Under the pieces are notes generated by a model. The model searched no databases, was not told where the DNA came from, and was given only the letters and a program-made list of their open reading frames with translations. Of a stretch of DNA of 64,000 bases, positions 54,085 through 64,000 are shown piece after piece. The first letter of the stretch is position 1, and each line of letters starts with the position of its first letter. A program made the position numbers and the translations under genes. Source of the DNA: Puccinia triticina (taxonomy: Eukaryota; Basidiomycota; Pucciniomycetes; Pucciniales; Pucciniaceae); assembly GCF_026914185.1 (NCBI RefSeq), contig NC_070564.1, positions 1,240,001-1,304,000 on the forward strand, written 5' to 3'.

Positions 54085-57000
54085 ATGTCAAACAACGACC
54101 AACAAGATATCCCTTCTGGTTCTAATCGCCGCACATCAGCATTGTCCGCCTGGTCAGGAAGATCAATCGCCGAACTCAGCGGTCAAGAACTTTTCGACGC
54201 CGTTACAGCTTCAATCCGAGACACCCCTAATCGCTTGGAGCAAATCTTTGGCCAGACTCCTGATCTCGACATACGACCAAATTTGCAGGCACAACAATCA
54301 ACAGGAGACGCCACGGTCATTGATCAGCGGATTCCTGGAGCCTGGCAGCAAGCTCGACCAGCAACACCCCGGAACCGGTACTATCCGCAGCTTCCACCGG
54401 CCCCGATTTCCACCTCTTCAGACGCGGACGCTTTTCTGACAGAGCGGCACTACGTCCCTCTTCCTCGATCGACTTTCCGACAACCGATTTTTCCCCCTCC
54501 CCCCTCACCTCCTCCACCACCTCCACCGTCTTTCGCCTCACCAATAGCATTGGCAGAAGGAGGAGAATCCTCATTCAACATCTACGTTCCGCCCTCTCCA
54601 CCTTCCCCCAATCATCCACCACCGACGTCTTTCGTAATGGATCCACCACCCCATCTCTCAACGGCGCAATGAGCAGCAGATTTGGCTGAGGCAAAGCTTC
54701 AGCTTGAAGAGTCTAACATCGTTGGGAAGGCAGTACACGCGGCCACATCGGGCATCCCAGTTGATTTCATACTAGCCGCCGATGGATCAAATTTCGAAGT
54801 GTGGACCCGCGAGCTGTCTGATAAGGCGACGATTCATCTGTCCGACAAAGACTACTACACCACGACGAAGACGAACTTGGTGCTCGAAAAAATAGGCAGA
54901 GCAATTTTTCTAGCCATGATTCACGAGTCCCTCAAGTCTGACGTACACGGTGCTTCGTCTTGTAATGTGATGTACGATCTGATGTTCAAGAAATTCAAAT
55001 CGGTCAGTCGCGCGGCACAACTCGACGTTTTCTACCGATTCATCGAATTCAAGAACTCGGCAAACCCGACTTCAGCTGGGGTGGCATCGAAGCTGAAGGA
55101 CCTGGCGACGGAGTGGAGAAATCTGAAATTTACACTCACCAATGATGTGTTCATGGGTTTCGTGCTCCAGGCCAGCATCGGAAGAGACACTTCACTTGGT
55201 CAAGATTTCAATTGACGGATCGAGTTGGAACTTCAGAAGTCAGCAGATTGTACGACGCCGACTTTTGACAAACTGATTCAGCTCCTGTCGGCCTGCAAAC
55301 TCCAGGATGACCACACGCGACCCATAGGAAGACCTTCTTCGTCCCCATCTCATTCCCCAGCAATGCATCAATCGACAGCCGACCTCCCACCGTTCAACCA
55401 AGCGGCTTTTCTCACTGATGTCCCGGAGGTTGACTGGCCGGCCGCTCTGGAATTCTATCACGTCACAGCGAACCGATGCTGGAGCTGCGGAGACGCTTCG
55501 CACTACTTGAGAGACTGCCCCACCAGGTCCAGATCGACACCGGTAAACCGTCAACAGCGTGGCCCCGGAGGATTCTCCTACTGACCCACTCAGGCACCTC
55601 GCCCGCAAGCTCACCAGCCACCTTTCATGCCAATGATCGGCGCGGTCTACCCCCCTCTCAACTTCCCGTTTGGTCAACCTCAGTTCGGTGTGCCTCCCGG
55701 TCTACAGTCCCGACAGCAACTCAACCCGACTCAGTATCTTCAACATTTTCAGATGCCCTATCCCCCTGCCCAACAGTTCTCGGCCCCACCGCAACATCAA
55801 CAGCAGTTTCATTGACCAGCTGACAGCTACAGGCCTAACCCTGCCCAATCTCAACGCCAACAAACCAACCATTCCCGACCTCGACAAGACAATCAACGAG
55901 GGGGTGGGGCATCTGCGAGGGAGGTTGAGGTTTCAGACCTTCCCGATGGGGTGGCTGATGTGGATTTTGGTGCGATGACAGCGGAGATTGATGTGAGTAC
56001 CCCAGCAATAGTCGACTCGGGAGCTACCCATCACCTCACGGGTTCTATCCAGCTCCTTCATAACTTCAGACTGCTCAAGTCTCCCATTGCTTTGAATGTA
56101 GCAACTGCGGGAGCTGGAGCCTTTATATCAGGCGCAGGCGAGTTACGTTTCCGAGGGCCCAGTGACACAACCATAACCATATCCGGTGTGCTGTTCTGTG
56201 AGCAGGCGTGTTCCACTTTAATTTCTCTGGCGGCCCTCAGGAAAGCTAACTGGTCATTCCAATATGACAACTGCAGTGATACTTTTGAGATTTTCAATCC
56301 TGGTCGCATTCCTGTTTTCCGCTGCCCTTTCGAGCGAATCAAGAACAGATGGTGCATACCTTATCCAATCATCAAGCATCCGGCTAACCCGGTTTTTCTT
56401 TCTCATTCTTCTTCTATTGCTTCCTCTCGTGTTCTTCCCTACTTTCCTATGCCGGCTGAAGGCGCGCAATCCCAGATTTCCTCTTGTTCTGATTCTCCAG
56501 TTTTGAATATGCCCGACATTCCTGTTTCATACTCTCAATCTGTTCCTGCAATCAACGGCGAAAATGCCATTCCAACTCATGCAGCTTTAGGAGCAGGATC
56601 CAAGGATGAAGTGTCCTCCCCTAATGATCCGTTCATTACCCCGTTTGAAAGGGTTTATCCTTCAAGTTGGAGACCGGAGTCCCTGACGGAGTCAGAGAAG
56701 GTGCTTTTATTTTGGCATCGTATTTTTGGCCATGTGAGCCTACGCAAGATAAGGTAACTGATTAAGCAGAAACTAGGGTTTGGTCTGCCTTCCGACTTAC
56801 CGCCAGGAAAGATCCATTGCCCGGTGTGTGCTATTACAAAAAGCACAAGTCTCAATCCAGTCACCAGCACGATGCGTAGCCCGGCTAGGCTAGAAATACT
56901 ATGCACTGATCTAATGGGGCCTTTCCCGGTTGAATCAGTCGATGGCGCAAAATACCTGCTTACCCTCAGGGATGTAGCGACGGGATACTCGTATGTGAGA

Positions 57001-59280
57001 AGCCTTAAGGCAAAGTCAGAAGCCAACAATGTCCTCATAGAGATAATCCGGAAGTTGGAGAAACAAACCGGAGACTCGGTCAAAATCTTACGCAGCGACA
57101 ACGGCGGGGAATTCGCAAGCAAGGCTTTTGGGAAATTTCTTAAAGAAAAAGGAATCATAGCGGAACGTTCTCTCCCCTATCACCATTATCAGAATGGGGT
57201 AGTAGAGCATTTCAACCGCACCGTTGCGGATATGGGTTGCACGGTTCTTAGCGATAGCCAACTCCCACGTACATTTTGGAACTATGCTTTCCTCTGGGCT
57301 AATCATGTACTCAATAGGATTCCCAATAAGGCTAGTAAAGGAAAAACACCCTATGAAGGAATGTTTGGCCGTCCACCGAGTTTCACTACGTTCAGGATTT
57401 TCGGGTCAAGGGCGTTTATCCACATTCCTAGTGAAAAGAGAGACAAGCTGGCAGATAGAGCTCTAGAAGCGTATATGGTTGCTCACTTGGAGGCGAGCAA
57501 AGGATGGCTCTTTTATCTACCGTCCGAGAATCGTTTCATCAGCTCGGCAATGGTACGCTTTGTTGACAGCGTACCTCGAGTCACGATTCCCAGTTCAAAG
57601 CAGATCAATCCAACAAATGCCGCCAACCCTCAAGGAAAAATGTTGCTCGAGTTCATTGCTCAACAGATAACCCTCAGGAACTTTGTCAATGAGATTGAGT
57701 TCAAGAATCAAGAACTCCTAGTTGATGCTGTGCTGCAATCATGCGCCTTCTATGGTGTAGACATACCAAAGACGTATAAACAAGCAATGAAGTCAGGCGA
57801 CAAGCACAATTGGGCTGGGGCAATCGCAGAAGAACTCGCCAATCTTGAACAGATGGATGTCTGGGAATCTAAACCAATGCCGGCAGGGACCAAACCACTT
57901 GACGGTCGGTGGGTCTTCGCAAAGAAGACGGGGGCTGATGGGAATTCTACCCGTTTTAAAGCCCGCTACGTTGCTAAGGGCTTCAAGCAGATAGCGGGTA
58001 AAGATTTTAATGCGACGTTCGCACCCACGGCCACTTTTGTATCCTTGCGCCTGCTCCTCGCTATAGCGGCACGTTTTAATTGGCCTGTTCACAGCTTCGA
58101 TTTCGTGGCGGCGTATCTCAACTCTCCCATCGACGAGGAGATTTGGGTCAAGCCGCCTGATGGGGTTGAGGTCCTGGCAGGACACGGTTTCTTGCTGAAA
58201 AAGGCTCTCTATGGGACTCGCCAGGCGGCAAGGTGCTGGTGGCTCCATCTGCGAGCCATACTCAACAAGCTCGGTTATTCCCCCTCCCAATATGACAACA
58301 GCTTATATATCCTACGGCACAAGGAAGAGTCAGGCGTTATCTGGGTCCACGTCGACGATGACGTCGTCACTGCCTCCAGTGAGGCCCTAATCAAGAAGCT
58401 TGAAGTTGATCTCAAGGACGTGTTGAGAATCAAATGGAGTTCCCATCTGGATTCCATAGTGGGGCTGAATATTGAGCGTACTGAGTCTGGTTTCATTCTT
58501 ACGCAGCCAAAGCTCACCCAGACCATTCTGGATGAAGAATGGGATGGGATACAGGTAGCCAAAACTCCGCTCCCACCGAATTTCAATGCCGCGACGGAAG
58601 AAGGTGATCCAGCGTCCTCCTCGAAGTACCTGCATGTCATTGGCATGTTTAGCTATTTGGCAGTTGGGACAAGGCCTGACATAGCTTTTGCGGTTAACTA
58701 TTTGGCGCGTTTCTCCGCCAAACCAAGTGTTACCCATTGGAAGGGATTACGACATCTTGTGAATTATTTGGCAGGTTCTACTGATCAACGTTTATGCCTT
58801 TTCCCCAACAGAGAGCCCAAGGCGTTGAAGACTTTCTGTGATGCATCCTGGGGTGGCAAGTTCTCGCAGTCATCTTTTGGAGTTTTGGTGGAATTCATAG
58901 GGTGCCCAGTCCTGTGGGTGGCGCGAAGGCAGGCCTCCGTGGCGGCCTCGACATGCCACGCGGAATACATGGCGTTGGGAGCTGCCACGAGACACACTTT
59001 ATGGGTAAGGCACCTGCTTAAAGATATTCTCAAGACTGATTTCGTTGGCCACATCTACTGCGACTATCAATCGGCAGTGAAGGTGGGAACCGATGACGCT
59101 GCGAACAAGCGCACAAGGCATACTGACCGTGATTTTTACATCACCAACGAAGCCCTGTTTCGTAAGTTAACAACACTGACTTGGATTCCGACCAGCAAAC
59201 AAAAAGCGGATATTTTCACTAAAAGTCTCCCGCCTGAACTGTTCAAGAGGATGAGAAGTTTCCTTTTTAAAGCTTCCTAA
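54085..59280 (+). pseudogene. Ty1/copia gag-pol, full length, five in-frame stops
   Basis: One frame of about 1,731 codons from ATG 54085 to TAA 59278. Gag: capsid-like region, then the knuckle CWSCGDASHYLRDC (55487). Protease VDSGATHHL (56010). GAG-pre-integrase HRIFGH..CPVC (56718-56830). Integrase with CTDLMGP, RSDNGGEF and VEHFNRT (57110-57220). RT with RYVAKGF, FDFVAAYLN and HVDDDV, where most copia have YVDD (58350). RNase H FCDASWGG, STCHAEYMAL, CDYQSAV (58840-59080). Stops: TGA at 54670, 55213, 55582 and 55813, TAA at 56755. There are no frameshifts. All five fit C-to-T (CGA, CAA) or G-to-A (TGG) changes. Confidence 0.93.
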
Positions 59281-59487
59281 TTTCTTTCCTATCTCTTTCT
59301 TCCTTTCTCTTTTTATATCCTCCATTGTTTGTTTCCGGAACTATCTCAATATTTCCTCTGGGTATGCCTCTTATATACGAAATTCTGTGTTTTAAACTCT
59401 ACTGCTCTTTTGTTTTCCTTTTCTTTCTTTCTTCTCTTTCATGCATATTTTTGTAGATAGGGTCTAGCGGCTAGGCGAGGGGGTGGC

Positions 59488-59640
59488 TGTTGTAACCTAA
59501 CCACTTAGGTTACAATTAGTGACACTCGCCTACCGATAGACCATACTATGTCCCTCGGAGAATAAGCTGCAGAGCTGATTCTCCGCATTCACTACGTTAT
59601 TCAGGTCTTTTGTCACATTAGGCTGCAGGCTCAGCTGATC
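59488..59640 (+). repeat. Probable start of the copia 3' LTR
   Basis: A purine tract AGGCGAGGGGGTGG directly precedes TGTTGTAACCTAACC at 59488, as expected at a polypurine tract/LTR junction. GTAACCTAACCACTTAGGTTAC forms a hairpin. The LTR end was not identified because no 5' partner exists. Confidence 0.5.
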
Positions 59641-59725
59641 GACGCGCAGCCCCGATCAGCTGCTGCGGCGATGGAGTGCCCGGTCAGCTGGGCGTGGGGG
59701 AGTGGTTTGCGGAGTAAAGCCAACG
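59641..59725 (+). promoter_or_regulatory. 5' region of the nine-exon gene
   Basis: GC-rich with CAGCTGATCGAC..GATCAGCTG inverted motifs at 59632-59664. No TATA box is recognised. It follows closely on the copia LTR, so the host promoter may be partly TE-derived. Confidence 0.25.
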
Positions 59726-62700
59726 ATGAACCAGCCAGAATACTTCGACCTCGAACACCACCACCACCACCAGCACAACATCCTGCTCGAACTGCTCGAC
59801 CAGCACTACCATGCATTCCGGAACAGCCTCAGCCAGCAGGATAGCAACAACCAGCACCATCTCAAGCAGCAGCTCATAGAAACAATCGAACACGCAACCC
59901 AGCCCCAAAAACCAGAGCGGAAAGTAAGCAGCAGCAGCACTGCCCATCTACTTAGTAACCAGCAACAGCACACTGACTAGAAACTAATATCAGAGATCCA
60001 GACAGCGACCAGACAGCCAGAACACCCACTGCACAAAGGCAGCCAGATCACTCGCATCGATCAACTCCACAGCCGGACTACTCTCACGGCGAGCATCACA
60101 GTCAACAAACCAGTACCACCCCTTCCACCCACTACTAACCCCACCCCTCCTCAACCCACCAACCTACTACCCCGAAAACACCCCCACCGAACTCAGTCTA
60201 AACAACAACGAAAACTCATTCCACCCCAACAACAACAACTCAAATCCTCAGCCCAGCAGCCATCCACCACCCGATCCCCTCAGCGAACGCCACAAGAACC
60301 TTGCAAGTCAGTCTGTCTGTCCTTGGGGGTTCAAGTTTAAAAAAGAGAGAAACTGATTGTTTACATATAGGCGCCAATGAAGCAAAGAACGGAGGAGAGA
60401 CACTGCATCTGCAGCTATCAGGCATCATATCCGATCTCACATACCAACAGCAACCACAACAACAAATCCAAGAGCCGCCAACAGCCGGGCCAACCGACCT
60501 GGCCATCACTGGGCCCCCATCAGCCGAGCTGCTCGAAGCGGCTGCTGCAGACGACCATCACCACCGCCTCATCCGCCCCGCCGACCGTCCGGGTAAGCTC
60601 TCATTCACCCTCCCCTCCCAGTCGTCGTCCATCATCACAGAATCCACCTCCCGGCCCCGACGCCCCCGTCCGCTCGCCACCAGACCACACAGCAAATCAT
60701 TCACCTCGCCCAGGACCCTCGGACCAGGTCTATCTTTCTGTTCTTGCCCCCCCGCAAAAAAAAAAAAACCCACAAGCGATTCCTGTGTCGCTGAATAGCT
60801 CGTTCCTCTGCAGACCATCAACACTGCCCGAGGATCGCCACCGACAGCGCACATACCCCGTACACCTTTGCAGCCACTCCATCGCTAGGACTCCCCCCCG
60901 GCGCGCGCATCGACCTCGCCTCGCTCCCCGGCACGCTCTCGGGGCTGTCGACGACTTCCTCGGCGATAGGCTTGGAGCCCTCTCAGGATGAGATCATGCA
61001 GGACAGCATGGCCGCCCCAGTTACCCAATCCGATGCGTTGTCCTCGTCTGAACAGATAGCTAACGCGACGCTGGCCGAGCACGCACAGCCGGCCCGGTCC
61101 CGCGCGCCCACGATCGACTCCCAGCGACCACCGGGCGGAGACGCGGAGATGATGCGTGCGACGACGATCGAGGACACGCCGATGGACACCGGCGACCCGT
61201 CGGGCCATCCGTTACCATCACCAACCGTCATGCCCCCGCCCGCCCCAGACCCCGCCCTCCTCGTATCCTCCTCCTCCACGGTTCCCGGCCCCGACGACCA
61301 CAACCAGACCATCATCCCCCCGCCCAGAGTGCCCTCGCCCCCCGTTAATCGACAGATGGGCGCGGCGAGCGCCGGCGTCAGTCCGCTTCTTGCGGCCCAA
61401 TTCGAGCCGATCTTCAACCAATGGCTGGGCAGACTATGTTCCGACCGTCAGTCTCCCTTTCCCTTTCCCCCCTTTCCCTCCTCTTCCAAGAACCGTGCCC
61501 TGCTTTCTTAGAGAATTGATGTGGTCGTCGAGAATGGTGTATGTGGATGTGGGTGTGGCACACAGTCGAGATGAAGGACGCCAAGGGCGAGCCCATCCAT
61601 CAGACCCTTATGGCCCGCAAGATGCAGAGACTCGAAGAAAGCGCAGATTTTCGCCCGTTTAAGTTCCGTATACAGGCCTTCACTAATTCTTTCTTCGAGG
61701 AACTCGTCCGGAACGGCTTCCAAGAGAAGGATCTGCCGATGAAAAAGGTCCGTCTTCCCTTTGTCTGTTCTTCCTGTCATGGACTGCTTTTGTGACAGAC
61801 CTTTTTGACCCGTTTAGGTTCGACAGTATCTTTGGTCTCAGTCTTGTATCTCGAGATTTAATGAAGAGGGCAAGAAAGCCAAGTAAGTAGATCCGCGACA
61901 AACAAGCCTGGAGGGGGTGCTCATGGTTGACATATGAGTGACAGGTCAAAAGGGAACCACGTGTGGCACATCGAAGCGAAGAAGATGATGAACGGACAAT
62001 GGAGTTTCCTGCATTTCCAGCGAAAGATCATCGGGAATCCGCCCCCGGAAGCGTATGCGGGGGTGAAATGGACATGGACGGCGAAGGTATGGGACCCGCA
62101 ATGCTCTGCCCAAAACATCAAGGCCGCCTTCTCCTCCCCCGACCTGCCCCCCTGGCTTGCGTGGAGAGGCAACCTCTTATCCGGCGTCCCGACTCTTGAC
62201 CTTATCGGAACTTCTTACCTCATCACTGTCCTTGCTGCTACTAATCCGAACTCGAAATCGGCATCATCCGCCCTCGATCTTTCTTTCACCCTCACCGTCA
62301 AGTCTCCCGAGGAAATGGGTAACTAGTGTCCCCTCCTCCCCTTCCAATCCCCCGCCTTCTTCAAATCGAATGCTCACATTTTTTTTTTGGGAAATAGTTA
62401 CGAGTCAGATTGACAAGAATCAGAAAACAGAGGATAATAATCCAGCCTTGCAATCCGATTCGACTGTTCCGCAAAGTTCATCGGAGCAAATCTCGCTCGA
62501 TACCACGCCGACACATTCGCCACCTGATCTAGCCGGATTCACGAATGGGAGTTCATCGACGACCGCACTGGAGCGGATCCCGTCAGGGATGCTGCAGTTG
62601 TCCTCAGACGGCAAACATCCGACAAGCTTCAACCCAGTGCCCGGGCTGTCGCGGACGGACTCGTGCGAAAGCGTGCCGATCAGCTCGCCCATCCTCGAAG

Positions 62701-63959
62701 ATCCGCCTAGGCTCCTCGGCCACACCCAGCAGGCCCCGTTCGACGGACTTCTTTCCGAGAGTTCTCTGTTGCACGAGTTCCGGAACGCCGTTATGAAGGA
62801 GGGCGACGGCCTCGACTTCGATTCTGTACATGCTGCTGACGTTCTTAACCGTATGATGAGCAGCACGCCCACTACCACCACCACCACCACTACAACGACA
62901 GCAACGACGACGACGGCGAAGACGGGATCGGAGGGCGTAAATGAGTTGTCTGACAATAGCCTTTCGGGATCGCTGGCCGCCGCCCGGTCCCAGTCGCTCG
63001 ACTTCTCATCATCATCTTCAGCCGGTCACCCGCTGGCAGCGCTCCATCTCGACCAACAATTCGGGCTGCGCGGCCCGTCGGCTGTCCAGCAATCGGCGAG
63101 CACGATGATGGGGGCATCGGGGGAGGGCGGCGCGTTGCCAGCTGGCTTAATGTTGATTCCGTCGACTACCGCGGGGATGGTGGCGGGCGAGATGGAGCCG
63201 GAGGGATCCGCGGCTGGTGGGGGCGGCGGGACGCATGGGCTGGGCGACGGCGGAGGCGTTCTCCTGGACACGCTGATCAGCTCCTCGACGGGCGCAGTGG
63301 TAGTGGGCGATCTCGCGGGAGACACATCGCTTAGCGGGCCCGGCCTCACAGCCCGCATGCTCCTCGACGCTGTCGTCCACCACCACCACCAGCAACAACA
63401 GCAACAGGAAGAAGAACAGGCCGTGGCCTTGCACGAAGCGCGGCTCCAGACCGTGCGCGAAAACCTCATGTCCACCGACGCCTTCCTCTCTGACTCCGCC
63501 GGCGACCTCATAAGGACCGCGATCGTCTCCGACGATCCTCGCGCCAGACAGTTCGCCGCTGACGTGCTTGCGCCGATGGCGCCTGCTATTCCTGTCCCTG
63601 AGGACCCTTCTCCTGCCGTCGGAGGCGCATCGACTGGGCCGGCGGCTTCCGCTGCTGCTGGGACCAACCCCTCTGCGGGCCTCCCCGCCCCTCGATCCGT
63701 CTCCGACTCCGCCCGCCATCCCGCCCGTCTCCCGCCCGCCCCGCGCCCGCCCCAAGCCAAGCCTCCCTCTCCCCCCTCTTCTTCTTCATTACCATCCTTC
63801 GACATCCCCCACCAATCCAATCCTTCTACCTCCCTCCACCCGCTCATCCTCCGCCCGCTCCCCGGCCTCCTCCCGCCCTCGTCCCTCCTCCTCCTTCCCC
63901 CCACCACTACCTCTTCTGGTTCTTCTATGCCTGGTAATCGTCCTGCTGGTGCCGGCTGA
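59726..63959 (+). CDS. Nine-exon gene: large low-complexity protein with conserved basidiomycete core
   Basis: Exons 59726-59923, 59994-60306, 60371-60592, 60641-60727, 60814-61446, 61566-61747, 61818-61882, 61945-62318, 62398-63959. All introns are GT..AG, 48-119 bp, and phases agree; total 1,211 residues. The N-terminus is H/N/P/Q-rich (HHHHHQHNILLELLDQHYH). Residues ~485-690 form the ordered core: FKFRIQAFTNSFFEELVRNG, VRQYLWSQSCISRFNEEGKK, SKGNHVWHIEAKK, GVKWTWTAKVWDPQ, LPPWLAWRGNLLSGVPTLD and a beta-strand end resembling a putative-Ig (He_PIG) repeat. The C-terminal half has poly-T, poly-Q/E and proline tracts. The look is that of a nuclear regulator; function unknown. The last exon ends at TGA 63957. 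I could not name an orthologue. Confidence 0.8.
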
Positions 63960-64000
63960 TCGCCACTCAACGCTTGTGCTGTCCCTTATCTCTACCCCCC

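Noticed and set aside
54670..56757. Programmed stop-codon readthrough in the copia, perhaps by a TGA-reading tRNA-like in the TRIM
   Set aside because: Five stops including a TAA inside pol are better explained by decay. The anticodon of the tRNA-like is ambiguous and no mature tRNA is shown.

Overview
The window looks like the genome of a rust fungus (Pucciniales, most like a Puccinia-type lineage). The evidence is short introns of 48-119 bp with GT..AG borders, a multi-exon KDZ-type transposase, rust-like Ty1/copia, Ty3/gypsy, DIRS-order and LINE remnants, and a very high load of nested repeats. Genus and species are inference. Nearly everything between about 0.6 and 59.6 kb is transposable-element DNA. 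Host sequence survives as a fragment of a histidine-biosynthesis gene (HIS6/HisA-like, 7.3-7.7 kb), a short NAM/SANT-like fragment (48.9-49.2 kb), and one intact-looking nine-exon gene at the right end (59726-63959).

Layout. 0.6-5.7 kb: a nearly full-length, intron-containing KDZ transposase on the minus strand. A 634-bp TRIM retroelement (5690-6323) interrupts its 5' end; both of its LTRs contain a tRNA-like sequence, and it has a perfect 5-bp target duplication. 6.5-8.3 kb: foldback elements and the HIS6-like pseudogene. 8296-53892: a 45.6-kb interval bounded by CACTG..CAGTG ends and by 2.4- and 3.7-kb inverted arms made of palindromic tandem repeats. Inside it lie copia fragments, gypsy gag-protease, a LINE ORF1 split by two LTRs, solo LTRs and several palindromic satellites. 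It also holds a DIRS-order element (23.8-40.9 kb) split by a second CACTG-ended element (25355-38905, 3-bp target duplication CCA), and a near-complete DIRS-order element (42.6-47.6 kb). 54.1-59.3 kb: a Ty1/copia gag-pol kept in one frame, inactivated only by stop codons.

The insertion order can be read from the nesting. The 13.5-kb CACTG element entered a DIRS reverse-transcriptase gene exactly between two codons' worth of homologous sequence, and a solo LTR entered the same gene further on. A solo LTR and a second LTR family entered a LINE ORF1. The TRIM entered the KDZ element. Many TE coding regions are broken by changes that fit C:G to T:A transitions.

The recurrent theme is tandem arrays whose short unit (10, 20, 22, 32, 35, 41 or 42 bp) is itself palindromic, commonly placed as inverted pairs. 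These arrays lack stop codons in several frames and produce long spurious open frames such as (MPGNAWQCLA)n. I do not treat those as proteins.
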